A stretch of DNA of 39,012 nt. Origin: CAZVON01 sp964628435 (GTDB lineage: Bacteria > Patescibacteriota > Microgenomatia > Levybacterales > UBA12049). Position numbers and translations under genes: made by a program. Positions 16,892 through 24,440 of the stretch are shown in pieces; positions within the stretch are counted from its first letter, which is position 1, and the number at the start of each line of letters is the position of its first letter. The DNA is taken from contig CAZVON010000007.1 in the NCBI GenBank assembly GCA_964628435.1, positions 1 to 39,012 on the forward strand, read 5' to 3'. The notes beneath the pieces were generated by a model, which worked only from the letters and a program-made list of their open reading frames with translations, searched no databases and was not told the DNA's origin.

Positions 16892-16897
16892 TACCAA

Positions 16898-16987
16898 ATT
16901 ACTATGGAGGTGATTGCAGCCTAATTCGGTTCACGGTTTACGCACGAAAGTAATGAGCAGGTAGCCGAAGGTGGGCTACCTTTTTTT
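16898..16987 (+). ncRNA. Structured leader RNA of the rplC operon ending in an intrinsic terminator
   Basis: ATTACT (16898-16903) can pair with AGTAAT (16949-16954), enclosing GTGA/TCAC (16910-16913 with 16931-16934). An alternative hairpin TTAC/GTAA (16938-16941 with 16950-16953) excludes the first stem. The end is GGTAGCC, loop GAAGGTG, GGCTACC and seven T (16960-16987), a good intrinsic terminator only 4 nt before the rplC ATG. GGAGGTGAT plus CAGCC (16906-16921) matches the complement of the conserved 16S rRNA 3' end with one bulge and one wobble. A six-codon frame MEVIAA (16904-16924) starts 6 nt into the RNA. Read as an r-protein attenuator or a short stand-alone RNA; not a family I recognise. 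Confidence 0.6.
16960..16987 (+). terminator. Intrinsic terminator immediately before rplC
   Basis: Seven-base-pair GC-rich stem GGTAGCC/GGCTACC with a 7-nt loop, followed by TTTTTTT. It lies after the leader promoter and before rplC, so L3 and downstream genes need read-through or antitermination. Confidence 0.75.
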
Positions 16988-16991
16988 GTTT

Positions 16992-17705
16992 ATGATAAGC
17001 GCAATTATTGGAAAAAAACATGATCAATCACAAAAGTTTTTAGAAAATGGAATAAGAGTTCCAGTGACAGGAATTACAGTTCCACCTTTGCCTGTGGTGA
17101 GCGTAAAAACTGCAGATCAGCATGGCTATTGGGCTGTTATGCTTGGTATTGACACAAAAAAACATTCAACAAAAGCAGACAGAGGAAATATTCGAGGGGC
17201 AAAGCTAGAGAAGGCCCCTCAATTTTTACGTGAAGTAAGAATTAAAGCAAAAAATACAACTCTAGATCAACTACCGAAAGTCGGAGAGATAATTTTAGTA
17301 CAGAATGTTTTAAAACCAGGAGATATTGTAGATGTTACCGGTGTATCGAAAGGAAAAGGGTACGCAGGAGTGGTTAAACGACACGGTTTTCGCGGAGGAC
17401 CCAGAACTCATGGGCAATCAGATCGAGAGCGAGCACCTGGATCTATTGGACAAACAACTACGCCTGGACGAGTGTATAAAGGTAAGCGAATGGCTGGTCG
17501 CATGGGTCAGAAGCAGGTTACGGTTCGGAATTTACAAGTCATCGATGTTTTGGAAAATACGGTATTGATTAAAGGATTAGTGCCAGGCGGCAGCAATAGC
17601 GTGGTAGTTATTAAAAAAGTAGGAGAAGTCAATAAATTTGTCCCTTTGTATAAAGTAACAATAGAAGAAACACAAAAACAAGAAGGAGAAAAACATGCCG
17701 CGTAA
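16992..17705 (+). CDS. rplC: 50S ribosomal protein L3
   Basis: Early-assembly 23S rRNA binding protein reaching toward the peptidyl transferase centre. With the start at 16992 (MISAIIGKK) it is 237 aa and aligns with the family; the GTG upstream at 16971 lies inside the terminator stem and is rejected. The conserved loop GFRGGPRTHGQSDRERAPGSIG and the GRMGQKQVTVRNL segment are present. There is no Shine-Dalgarno next to the start, only the T-run of the terminator. The 3' end overlaps rplD by 11 nt. Confidence 0.97.
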   Translation: MISAIIGKKHDQSQKFLENGIRVPVTGITVPPLPVVSVKTADQHGYWAVMLGIDTKKHSTKADRGNIRGAKLEKAPQFLREVRIKAKNTTLDQLPKVGEIILVQNVLKPGDIVDVTGVSKGKGYAGVVKRHGFRGGPRTHGQSDRERAPGSIGQTTTPGRVYKGKRMAGRMGQKQVTVRNLQVIDVLENTVLIKGLVPGGSNSVVVIKKVGEVNKFVPLYKVTIEETQKQEGEKHAA

Positions 17706-18486
17706 AAGTATACAATCAGTACAACAAACAAGTTCTAAAGCTCCAACAAAAAGAGCTAAAAAGAATAGTGCAGATACATATGAGGCAGCAATGCCGATAA
17801 AAACTGCAGTTTCAAAAAATCAAAGAGCAAGTTCTGTTTCAGCACAGGTGTATGATACTACTGGTACAGTAGTTGATACAATAGATTTGCCAAAAAACAT
17901 ATTTGGAACAAAAGTAAATAAAGCGTTAATTGCCCAAGCGGTGCGCGTGTATTTAGCAAATAAACGCAGTGGAACCGCATCAACCAAGACACGAGGAGAA
18001 GTGCGTGGTTCAACTCGAAAAATCTATAAACAAAAAGGAACCGGTCGAGCGCGTCACGGATCAAAACGAGCGCCAATATTTGTGCATGGAGGTATAGTAT
18101 TTGGACCACGACCGAAAGATTACTCTCTTTCTCTTCCGAAAAAAATGAGAAAAGCAGCACTATTTTCTGCATTGTCGGCAAAGTATCAAGAAAGTGAGAT
18201 AAAAGTAGTATCTGGGCTTGAATCTCTTGGACCAAAAACAAAAGTAATGGTTCAAGTTATAGAAAAACTTGGAATGAATAATCATAAAAAAAATATTTTA
18301 ATTGTCCTTCCAAAGTATGAAGTGCATGCAAAAAAATCTGTTGATGCGGTTATGAAAGCATCACGTAATATCCAAGGAGTTGAGTACATGGTAGCATCGC
18401 AGTTGAATACCTACGATGTGTTAAAGCATCGTACGCTCCTGTTTATGAAAGAAGCAATACAAACGCTTGAGAAAACATTTATATAA
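17695..18486 (+). CDS. rplD: 50S ribosomal protein L4
   Basis: 23S rRNA binding protein lining the exit tunnel; in E. coli it also autoregulates the S10 operon. 263 aa: the core (TRGEVRGSTRKIYKQKGTGRARHG, then GGIVFGPRP) is preceded by an N-terminal basic/Ser-rich extension of about 45-50 residues not found in E. coli L4. Start fixed by AGAAGGAG 7-8 nt upstream inside rplC. Confidence 0.97.
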   Translation: MPRKSIQSVQQTSSKAPTKRAKKNSADTYEAAMPIKTAVSKNQRASSVSAQVYDTTGTVVDTIDLPKNIFGTKVNKALIAQAVRVYLANKRSGTASTKTRGEVRGSTRKIYKQKGTGRARHGSKRAPIFVHGGIVFGPRPKDYSLSLPKKMRKAALFSALSAKYQESEIKVVSGLESLGPKTKVMVQVIEKLGMNNHKKNILIVLPKYEVHAKKSVDAVMKASRNIQGVEYMVASQLNTYDVLKHRTLLFMKEAIQTLEKTFI

Positions 18487-18487
18487 C

Positions 18488-18787
18488 ATGGATATTCATA
18501 GGGTTATTATACGACCAATTGTTACAGAAAAATCAATGAGAGAAGCCAAGGAAGGAAAGTTTACCTTTCAGGTAGCAACCCATGTTTCTAAGCCTGTAAT
18601 AGCACGGGCTTTGGAACAGGCGTTTGGGATTCATGTGGTTGATGTTGCAACACATATTATGAAAGGAAAAAGTAAAAGGGTTGGCAGCCGGCGAACAACC
18701 AAACGGCAATCGCCATGGAAAAAAGCAGGAGTGAAGGTAAGAAAAGGAGAAACAATCAGTGTTTTTAATACAGGAGAAAACAAATGA
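18488..18787 (+). CDS. rplW: 50S ribosomal protein L23
   Basis: Tunnel-exit protein and docking site for trigger factor and SRP. 99 aa from ATG 18488, one nt after the rplD stop; the upstream TTG (18467) lies within rplD and would add a non-family tail. Family motifs: IIRPIVTEKS near the start and the basic GSRRTTKRQSPWKKAGVKV loop. The stop overlaps the rplB start (ATGA). Confidence 0.96.
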   Translation: MDIHRVIIRPIVTEKSMREAKEGKFTFQVATHVSKPVIARALEQAFGIHVVDVATHIMKGKSKRVGSRRTTKRQSPWKKAGVKVRKGETISVFNTGENK

Positions 18788-19521
18788 AGCTAAAAACAAT
18801 TAAAAAAAAGAAATCAGGACGAAACGTGAGTGGAAAAGTAGTAGTAAGGCACCAAGGAGGAGAACACAAACGATATGTGCGTACCATTGACTTTAAACGT
18901 GATAAAATCGGAGTTTTGGGAAGAGTAATTGCTATTGAATACGATCCAAACAGAAATACAGAAATAGCACTCGTGCACTATGCAGATGGTGAAAAGCGTT
19001 TTATATTAAGACCGTTAGAGCTTAACGTAAACGATACTATTTTTTCTGGGAAGGATGTTGACATTAAAGTAGGAAACGCATTGCCACTTGCGTCAATTCC
19101 AATTGGCACCTTTGTACATAATGTGGAGTTGACTCCAGGAAAAGGAGGCCAATTAGCCAGAGGAGCAGGTACGGCTGCTATTATACAAGCTCGAGAAGGA
19201 AATTATGTTCATTTAAAACTTCCTTCTGGAGAAATTAGAAAAGTTCTTTCTGCAGGATTTGCGTCAGTTGGTCAGCTTGGCAATATTGATGCGAAAAACA
19301 AAGTAATTGGTAAAGCAGGTCGCAAGAGACACATGGGTATTCGGCCAACAGTTCGTGGAGTTGCTCAAAATCCAAGATCTCATCCACATGGTGGAGGAGA
19401 AGGAAGAAGCGGAATCGGCATGAAAACACCAAAAACGTATGCGGGAAGAGCAGCGGTTGGAAAACGGCGAAGACCACACAAATATTCAGACAAATATATC
19501 ATTCAAAGGAGGAAAAAATAA
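18784..19521 (+). CDS. rplB: 50S ribosomal protein L2, short N-terminus
   Basis: Peptidyl-transferase-associated protein. The core is complete: SGRN...VRHQGGEHKRYVRTIDFKRD, TPGKGGQLARGAGT, and SHPHGGGEGRSG with the functionally important His. At 245 aa it lacks about 30-40 N-terminal residues found in most bacterial L2; the frame upstream belongs to rplW, so the short form is real and not a start error. ATGA overlap with rplW implies coupled translation. Its end carries AGGAGG for rpsS. Confidence 0.97.
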   Translation: MKLKTIKKKKSGRNVSGKVVVRHQGGEHKRYVRTIDFKRDKIGVLGRVIAIEYDPNRNTEIALVHYADGEKRFILRPLELNVNDTIFSGKDVDIKVGNALPLASIPIGTFVHNVELTPGKGGQLARGAGTAAIIQAREGNYVHLKLPSGEIRKVLSAGFASVGQLGNIDAKNKVIGKAGRKRHMGIRPTVRGVAQNPRSHPHGGGEGRSGIGMKTPKTYAGRAAVGKRRRPHKYSDKYIIQRRKK

Positions 19522-19523
19522 GA

Positions 19524-19817
19524 ATGAGTAGATCGGCAAAAAAAGGACCATACGTTGATGAAAAATTAATGAAAAAGATTTTACAACAAAAACAGACTGG
19601 AGAAAAAACTCCTCTTAAGACATGGGCGCGGGCTTGCCAGATTCCTCCGGAGTTTGTTGGACATACGGTTGCTGTGCATAATGGAAGAATATTTATGAAT
19701 ATATTTGTGATCGAAGCAATGGTTGGANNNNNNNNNNATCGTCTTGGTGAGTTTGCGCCAACGAGAACCTTTCGAAGTCACGGGCGCGTAGTCGCTCGAG
19801 AAATATCAAAAACATAA
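19524..19817 (+). CDS. rpsS: 30S ribosomal protein S19 (interrupted by an assembly gap)
   Basis: Head protein contacting S13 and tRNA. Family sequence MSRSAKKGPYVDEKL ... GEFAPTRTFRSHGR is clear. Ten N (19728-19737) lie between MVG and RLGEF, where the family normally has one residue, usually His. The base pattern GGA-N10-ATCGT fits a true gap of a single base (C, giving CAT), so the protein is probably 94 aa and intact. Shine-Dalgarno AGGAGG at 19507-19512. Confidence 0.95.
   Translation: MSRSAKKGPYVDEKLMKKILQQKQTGEKTPLKTWARACQIPPEFVGHTVAVHNGRIFMNIFVIEAMVGXXXXRLGEFAPTRTFRSHGRVVAREISKT
19728..19737. other. Run of ten N (scaffold gap) inside rpsS
   Basis: A fixed-length gap placeholder. The frame continues on both sides. 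Conservation of S19 suggests only one base is really missing. Confidence 0.99.
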
Positions 19818-19853
19818 AAGTTAAGAGGTCAAGACTAGAAAACTTAAGAAAAT

Positions 19854-20204
19854 ATGGAAATAGTAGCAGTAAGCAAATCAGTACGAATGAGTCCACGCAA
19901 GATGAGATTGGTCGCGGGTACCTTATCTGGAAAATCTGCTCTTGATGCAGTGAATATGCTTTCGGTTCTTCGAAAAAGAGCAGCTGAGGCGATTCGAAAA
20001 ACAATCAAAAGCGCTATAGCAAACGCAGTTCACAATGCGAAGCTTACTACAGAAGAGTTAATCGTTAAACGAGTAGAGGTATATGAAGGGCAGTCGTTTA
20101 AAAGGTATCGTCCTTCAACAAGAGGGAGAGTACATCCGTATAAAAAAAGAAGTAGCACGATTAAAGTAATACTAGAAGGAGGTTTACATGGGACAGAAAG
20201 TTAA
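19854..20204 (+). CDS. rplV: 50S ribosomal protein L22
   Basis: 23S rRNA binding protein with a hairpin in the exit tunnel. 116 aa, normal length. Seen: VRMSPRKMRLVAGTLSG near the start and the C-terminal hairpin KRYRPSTRGRVHPYKKRSSTIKV (the macrolide-related loop). Overlaps rpsC by 17 nt. Confidence 0.97.
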   Translation: MEIVAVSKSVRMSPRKMRLVAGTLSGKSALDAVNMLSVLRKRAAEAIRKTIKSAIANAVHNAKLTTEELIVKRVEVYEGQSFKRYRPSTRGRVHPYKKRSSTIKVILEGGLHGTES

Positions 20205-20835
20205 TCCACAAGTATTAAGACTGGGGACATTATATACATGGAATAGTAGATGGTTTGATGAGAGAAGATACAAAGACATTCTACTTTCGGATCAACGTAT
20301 TCGAAAGGCAATTATGGATCGGTTAAAAACAGCCGGTATTTCACGTGTTGAAATTGAGCGATCAATCAATAGCATACGAGTCATTATTTATGTATCACGG
20401 CCTGGTATGGTAATTGGAAGAGCAGGAACCGGATTAGAAGATTTAAAAAAATTTCTCATGACTTTTCTTACAGACTCTACAAAAGGAAAAAATGTTCCCA
20501 AACTTGAAATTCGTATTGAACAAATAAAAGAACCTAGTCTTGATGCCTATCTAGTCGCTAGAACAATTGTGGATCAACTTGCTCGTCGCTTGCCATATAA
20601 ACGAATTCTTGTTCAAGCAGCAGATCGAGTAATGGCTGCGGGTGGAAAAGGAGTGCGTATTCTACTGGCTGGTCGTATCGCAGGTGCAGAAATTGGAAGG
20701 AGAGAAAAAATTCAAAAAGGAACTGTTCCTCTTTCTACCATTCGAGAAAGAGTTAATTTTGCCAGTATGCCAGCATTAACAAAAAAAGGATATATAGGAG
20801 TAAAAGTATGGATCAATACAGGAGAGGAAAAGTAA
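20188..20835 (+). CDS. rpsC: 30S ribosomal protein S3
   Basis: mRNA-entry protein with helicase role. 215 aa, slightly shorter than E. coli. N-terminal MGQKVNPQVLRLG, KH domain with VIGRAGTGLEDLKK (GxxG loop variant), and the C-terminal GRIAGAEIGRREKIQKGTVPLSTIR. Shine-Dalgarno AAGGAGG at 20177-20183 lies in the end of rplV. Confidence 0.97.
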   Translation: MGQKVNPQVLRLGTLYTWNSRWFDERRYKDILLSDQRIRKAIMDRLKTAGISRVEIERSINSIRVIIYVSRPGMVIGRAGTGLEDLKKFLMTFLTDSTKGKNVPKLEIRIEQIKEPSLDAYLVARTIVDQLARRLPYKRILVQAADRVMAAGGKGVRILLAGRIAGAEIGRREKIQKGTVPLSTIRERVNFASMPALTKKGYIGVKVWINTGEEK

Positions 20836-20846
20836 GTTAAAAGCAT

Positions 20847-21251
20847 ATGTTAGTTCCAAAACGGGTAAAATATAGAAAACAATTTAGAGGAAAATTAAAA
20901 GGTAATTCTCAAAGTGGCACGCACATTGCATTTGGAGAATACGGTTTAACATCAGAAGGTACTGGTTGGATTTCAAGTCGTCAGATAGAAGCTGCACGGC
21001 GGGCAATTACACATTTTACACAGCGTGGCGGACGACTTTGGATTCGTGTTTTTCCAGATAAGCCGATTACGAAAAAACCAGCAGAAACTCGAATGGGAGG
21101 CGGGAAAGGAGATGTATATGAATATGTAGCCACAGTCAAGCCAGGACGTGTATTATTTGAAATGGGGGGCGTATCAAGAGATATTGCTCGTGCTGCGTTG
21201 CGGCTCGCATCTCATAAACTTGGATTGCCAACACGAATTGTAGAAAAATAA
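20847..21251 (+). CDS. rplP: 50S ribosomal protein L16
   Basis: Central protuberance / A-site protein. 134 aa, normal length. Motifs: LVPKRVKYRKQFRG at the start, GWISSRQIEAARRAI, and RMGGGKGDVYEYVATVKPG. Placed between rpsC and rpmC as usual. Confidence 0.97.
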   Translation: MLVPKRVKYRKQFRGKLKGNSQSGTHIAFGEYGLTSEGTGWISSRQIEAARRAITHFTQRGGRLWIRVFPDKPITKKPAETRMGGGKGDVYEYVATVKPGRVLFEMGGVSRDIARAALRLASHKLGLPTRIVEK

Positions 21252-21256
21252 CAGCT

Positions 21257-21469
21257 ATGAAAACAAAAGATAAAAAAGAATTAGAAACAAAAACGATAGA
21301 AGAGCTCAAAGCATTGCTTACGGAAGCAAAAAAAACCTTATGGCAGCTTGTGCTTGACAAAGTACAGTATAAGTTAAAAAATACCAGAGCGATATTTCTC
21401 AAACGCAAAGATATTGCTCAGATTTTAACAGCTATAAGGCGGAAGGAGTTGAAGTATGAAAACGCTTAG
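21257..21469 (+). CDS. rpmC: 50S ribosomal protein L29
   Basis: Two-helix protein near the tunnel exit. 70 aa, with KELETKTIEELKALLTEAKK and the C-terminal ARIxT-like helix as IAQILTAIRRKE. Overlaps rpsQ by 14 nt, which supports the assignment of both starts. Confidence 0.93.
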   Translation: MKTKDKKELETKTIEELKALLTEAKKTLWQLVLDKVQYKLKNTRAIFLKRKDIAQILTAIRRKELKYENA

Positions 21470-21701
21470 CGGGAAAGTCACATCAGTAAAAATGCACAAT
21501 ACTGTTGTTGTTGAAGTGATGTCTAAAAGACCGCATCCAATATATAAAAAGTTGATAACAAGAAGTAAGAAATACAAAGCACATACTACTAATAAAAGTC
21601 TTGCTGTTGGGAATCAAGTACTGATTGTAGAAACTGCGCCAGTGTCAAAAGATACATATTTTAAAGTACAAGAAGTTATTCAAAAGGAGAAAATAAAATG
21701 A
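21456..21701 (+). CDS. rpsQ: 30S ribosomal protein S17
   Basis: OB-fold 16S rRNA binding protein. 81 aa. GKVTSVKMHNTVVVEV, then HPIYKKLITRSKKYKAHT and GNQVLIVETAPVSKDTYFKV follow the family. The start lies within rpmC and the stop overlaps the rplN ATG. Confidence 0.96.
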   Translation: MKTLSGKVTSVKMHNTVVVEVMSKRPHPIYKKLITRSKKYKAHTTNKSLAVGNQVLIVETAPVSKDTYFKVQEVIQKEKIK

Positions 21702-22072
21702 TACAACACAGAACAATGCTTGATGTGGCAGACAACTCAGGAGCAAAGTCTCTTATGGTAATTCATATTTTTGGTGGTTCAAAACGGAAATTTGGTTACA
21801 TAGGAGATATATTAAACTGCGTGGTGAAACAAGCTATTCCAACAGGACAAGTTAAAACTGGAGAGATTGTAAAGGCAGTTCTGGTGCGAGCAAGAAAAGA
21901 ACACAAACGAGATGATGGATCATATGTTCGATTTTCTGACAATGCTGCAGTTGTTATTGATAATCCTAAGGATAAAAATCCTCGATCCACGCGAATTTTT
22001 GGTCCAATAGCTCGAGAAGTAAAAGACAAAGGATTTTCAAAAATAGCCAGTATGGCGCAAGAATTAGTATAA
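21698..22072 (+). CDS. rplN: 50S ribosomal protein L14
   Basis: Subunit-interface protein, bridging to 16S h14. 124 aa. MIQHRTMLDVADNSGAKSLMVI and the C-terminal IFGPIAREVKDKGFSKIASMAQELV are characteristic. Ribosome binding site AAAAGGAG upstream of the ATG; ATGA overlap with rpsQ. Confidence 0.98.
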   Translation: MIQHRTMLDVADNSGAKSLMVIHIFGGSKRKFGYIGDILNCVVKQAIPTGQVKTGEIVKAVLVRARKEHKRDDGSYVRFSDNAAVVIDNPKDKNPRSTRIFGPIAREVKDKGFSKIASMAQELV

Positions 22073-22084
22073 AAAGGAACGTTT

Positions 22085-22390
22085 ATGAAATTTAAAGTAG
22101 GAGACGAGGTAAAAGTAGTAACTGGAAAAGAAAAAGGGAAAACAGGCAAAGTGGAAAAAGTTTTTCCACAGCAAGATTTAGTCTTGGTTGCAAACATTAA
22201 TACCTATAAACGTCATAAAAAGAGGCGAACTGCTCGTGAGAAATCAGAAATTATAACCATTATCAAACCTTTACCTGTAGCAAAAGTGGCACTTATTTGT
22301 CCAAAATGTCATGTGCAAACACGGATTGGATTTGTAACGCAAAACGATACAAAAGTGCGGGTATGTAAGAAATGTAATCAAGTACTATAA
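22085..22390 (+). CDS. rplX: 50S ribosomal protein L24
   Basis: Assembly initiator with a KOW motif (GDEVKVVTGKEKGKTGKV, residues about 6-23). 101 aa. The C-terminal part carries two CxxC pairs (CPKC and CKKC), a zinc-ribbon-like tail found in many bacterial L24. Confidence 0.97.
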   Translation: MKFKVGDEVKVVTGKEKGKTGKVEKVFPQQDLVLVANINTYKRHKKRRTAREKSEIITIIKPLPVAKVALICPKCHVQTRIGFVTQNDTKVRVCKKCNQVL

Positions 22391-22406
22391 GAAGGAAATA
22401 AAAAAT

Positions 22407-22973
22407 ATGGGAGAATTACAAAGAAAATTTCAAGAAGAAATAGTTCCAAAATTACAGAAGAGCTTAGGAATTAAAAATCCGATGGCTGTACCACGGGTCG
22501 TAAAAGTGGTGATTAATATGGGGGTAAAAGATGCTCTTTCCGACAAAAAAAGCGTAGAGAAAGCAGGAGAAATTATTGCACAAATTACAGGACAGAAACC
22601 TAAAATCACTGCTGCAAAAAAATCTATCGCAAGTTTCAAACTGCGAGAAGGAGATAAAATTGGCGTGGTGGTAACTCTTCGTGGGAAAAGAATGTATGAT
22701 TTTCTTACCAAGATTATTTCAGTGACGTTACCTCGACTGCGAGACTTTCGTGGTATGCGCAAAACAAGTTTTGATAGACATGGAAATTATACGTTAGGAT
22801 TTAGTGAATACGCAATGTTTCCAGAAATCGATCCGGGAAAAATTGAGAAAGTGCAAGGACTTGAAGTAAATATTGTAACCTCAGCAAAAAATGATGCAGA
22901 AGGAATAGCACTTCTTCAATCTCTTGGTATGCCATTTGAACGAGAAAGAAAAAGACAGGGAGGTTTACACTAA
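22407..22973 (+). CDS. rplE: 50S ribosomal protein L5
   Basis: 5S rRNA binding protein of the central protuberance. 188 aa. NPMAVPRVVKVVINMGV, GQKPKITAAKKSIASFKLREG, and the FRGMRKTSFDRHGNYTLGF loop are present. Shine-Dalgarno AGAAGGA before the ATG. Confidence 0.98.
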   Translation: MGELQRKFQEEIVPKLQKSLGIKNPMAVPRVVKVVINMGVKDALSDKKSVEKAGEIIAQITGQKPKITAAKKSIASFKLREGDKIGVVVTLRGKRMYDFLTKIISVTLPRLRDFRGMRKTSFDRHGNYTLGFSEYAMFPEIDPGKIEKVQGLEVNIVTSAKNDAEGIALLQSLGMPFERERKRQGGLH

Positions 22974-22975
22974 CT

Positions 22976-23161
22976 ATGGCGAAAGTTTCAGATATTGTTA
23001 AATTTAAGAAAAAACAAAAATTTGCAGTTCGAGGGCGGAACAGATGTAATATATGTGGTCGCTCCAGAAGTTATATGAGAAGATTTGGATTATGCAGAAT
23101 GTGTTTTAGAGAGCTTGCCATGAAAGGAGAATTACCAGGCGTGCTTAAAGCCAGTTGGTAA
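22976..23161 (+). CDS. rpsN: 30S ribosomal protein S14, zinc-binding short form
   Basis: 61-residue type Z S14 with the four zinc ligands C24xxC27 and C40xxC43 and the C-terminal GVLKASW. The whole family signature from RNRCNICGR onward is intact. It starts 2 nt after the rplE stop, with AGGGAGG as ribosome binding site inside rplE. Confidence 0.97.
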   Translation: MAKVSDIVKFKKKQKFAVRGRNRCNICGRSRSYMRRFGLCRMCFRELAMKGELPGVLKASW

Positions 23162-23167
23162 AATACT

Positions 23168-23560
23168 ATGAATTATCTAGTTGCAGATATTGTTACTCGT
23201 ATAAAAAATGCCGCAATGGCCAAAAGAAAACAGGTAAAACTTCCCTATTCTCGTCTTGGACAGGAAATAGCAGAGGTATTAGTACAAAAACGTTTCTTAG
23301 AGTCTGTACAAGAGGACACTGTTGATGGGAAGAAAGTATTAGTTGGAAAAGTTAGATATGAAAATCGGGTGCCAGTATTAACAGATATTCTTCTTGTCTC
23401 AAAGCCGTCTTTAAGAATATATGTGGGGATACCAGAGATTGTAAAAAGAAAAAGACGAGGAATGAAAACATTGGTTTTGTCGACTAATAAAGGAGTTTTA
23501 ACAGATAAAGAAGCGCTCAAAGAGAAGACAGGTGGAGAGTTATTATTTGAGGTGATGTAA
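23168..23560 (+). CDS. rpsH: 30S ribosomal protein S8
   Basis: 16S rRNA binding protein of the central domain; translational repressor of the spc operon in E. coli. 130 aa. DIVTRIKNAAMAKRKQVKLPYS at the start, VLSTNKGVLTDKEA in the C-terminal half. One point to note: the usual GxxSTSxGxMT motif reads LVLSTNKGVLT. Confidence 0.97.
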   Translation: MNYLVADIVTRIKNAAMAKRKQVKLPYSRLGQEIAEVLVQKRFLESVQEDTVDGKKVLVGKVRYENRVPVLTDILLVSKPSLRIYVGIPEIVKRKRRGMKTLVLSTNKGVLTDKEALKEKTGGELLFEVM

Positions 23561-23561
23561 T

Positions 23562-24110
23562 ATGTCAAGAATTGGAAGAATGCCAGTTACCATAAAAGAT
23601 AATGTAACAGTTACCGTTGATGGTAGCACCGTAACTGTCCAAGGGCAAAAGGGAACAACATATTATCAGATTCCTTTGGGGATTAACGTACAAGTTGATG
23701 AAGGGAAAATAAAAGTTGCGCCAAAGGGAAGTGGGGAAAATATAGATGCTCTTTTTGGGCTTGTCCGTGCTCAACTAGCAAATATGATACAAGGAGTAAG
23801 TGAAGGGTTTGAAAAAAAACTGGAATTGTCAGGTGTTGGATATAGAGCATCAGTATCTGGCAATGATTTAGTATTATCGGTTGGATTCTCTCATCCAGTG
23901 AAAGTGTCAGCAGGAGAAGGTATCACATTTAAAGTTGTTGAAAACGTTATTAGTATTTCTGGAATTGATGCAGAAAAAGTAGGAAACAAGGCTGCCCAAA
24001 TACGAGGGATTCGGCCACCAGAACCATATAAAGGAAAAGGTATCTCATATCAAGGAGAACGGATTAGAAGAAAGGCAGGAAAGGCTGCAAAAGCAGTAGG
24101 AGGAAAATAA
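23562..24110 (+). CDS. rplF: 50S ribosomal protein L6
   Basis: 23S H97 binding protein with two similar domains. 182 aa. MSRIGRMPVTI start, KKLELSGVGYRASVSG in the middle, and the signature PPEPYKGKGISYQGERIRRKAGKA at the end. Directly follows rpsH by 1 nt. Confidence 0.98.
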   Translation: MSRIGRMPVTIKDNVTVTVDGSTVTVQGQKGTTYYQIPLGINVQVDEGKIKVAPKGSGENIDALFGLVRAQLANMIQGVSEGFEKKLELSGVGYRASVSGNDLVLSVGFSHPVKVSAGEGITFKVVENVISISGIDAEKVGNKAAQIRGIRPPEPYKGKGISYQGERIRRKAGKAAKAVGGK

Positions 24111-24440
24111 ATGAGTACAAGAAAGATAAAAACATCTTTACGAGGTTCATTTCATAGGCCACGACTGCTGGTCTATCGATCGAATCGATATCTTTATACA
24201 CAAATTATTGACGATGCGAAACAAAAAACTCTTGTGGGTATTTCTGAAAAGCACCTTTTAGGTAGTAAAAGCGGAAAAATATCTCGATTAGAAAAAGCCC
24301 ATAAGCTTGGTTTGCTCACATCGCAGAAAGCATTAGAAAAAAAAATAGCCCAAGTAGTTTTTGATCGAAGATCCTATGCATACCATGGAGTTGTTAAGGC
24401 AGTGGCCCAAGGGGCACGAGAAGGAGGACTAAAGTTTTAA
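24111..24440 (+). CDS. rplR: 50S ribosomal protein L18
   Basis: 5S rRNA binding protein. 109 aa. RPRLLVYRSNRYLYTQIIDD, then FDRRSYAYHGVVKAVAQGAREGGLKF match the family, including the GLxF end. It begins at the base after the rplF stop and shares one base with rpsE. Confidence 0.97.
   Translation: MSTRKIKTSLRGSFHRPRLLVYRSNRYLYTQIIDDAKQKTLVGISEKHLLGSKSGKISRLEKAHKLGLLTSQKALEKKIAQVVFDRRSYAYHGVVKAVAQGAREGGLKF

Noticed and set aside
16898..16987. tRNA or SRP-like RNA in the rplC leader
   Set aside because: No cloverleaf, CCA end or SRP GGAAGG/GCAG tetraloop arrangement; a leader with terminator fits better.
16971..16991. GTG start for L3 at 16971
   Set aside because: It lies in the terminator hairpin and adds residues absent from L3; ATG 16992 fits the family start.
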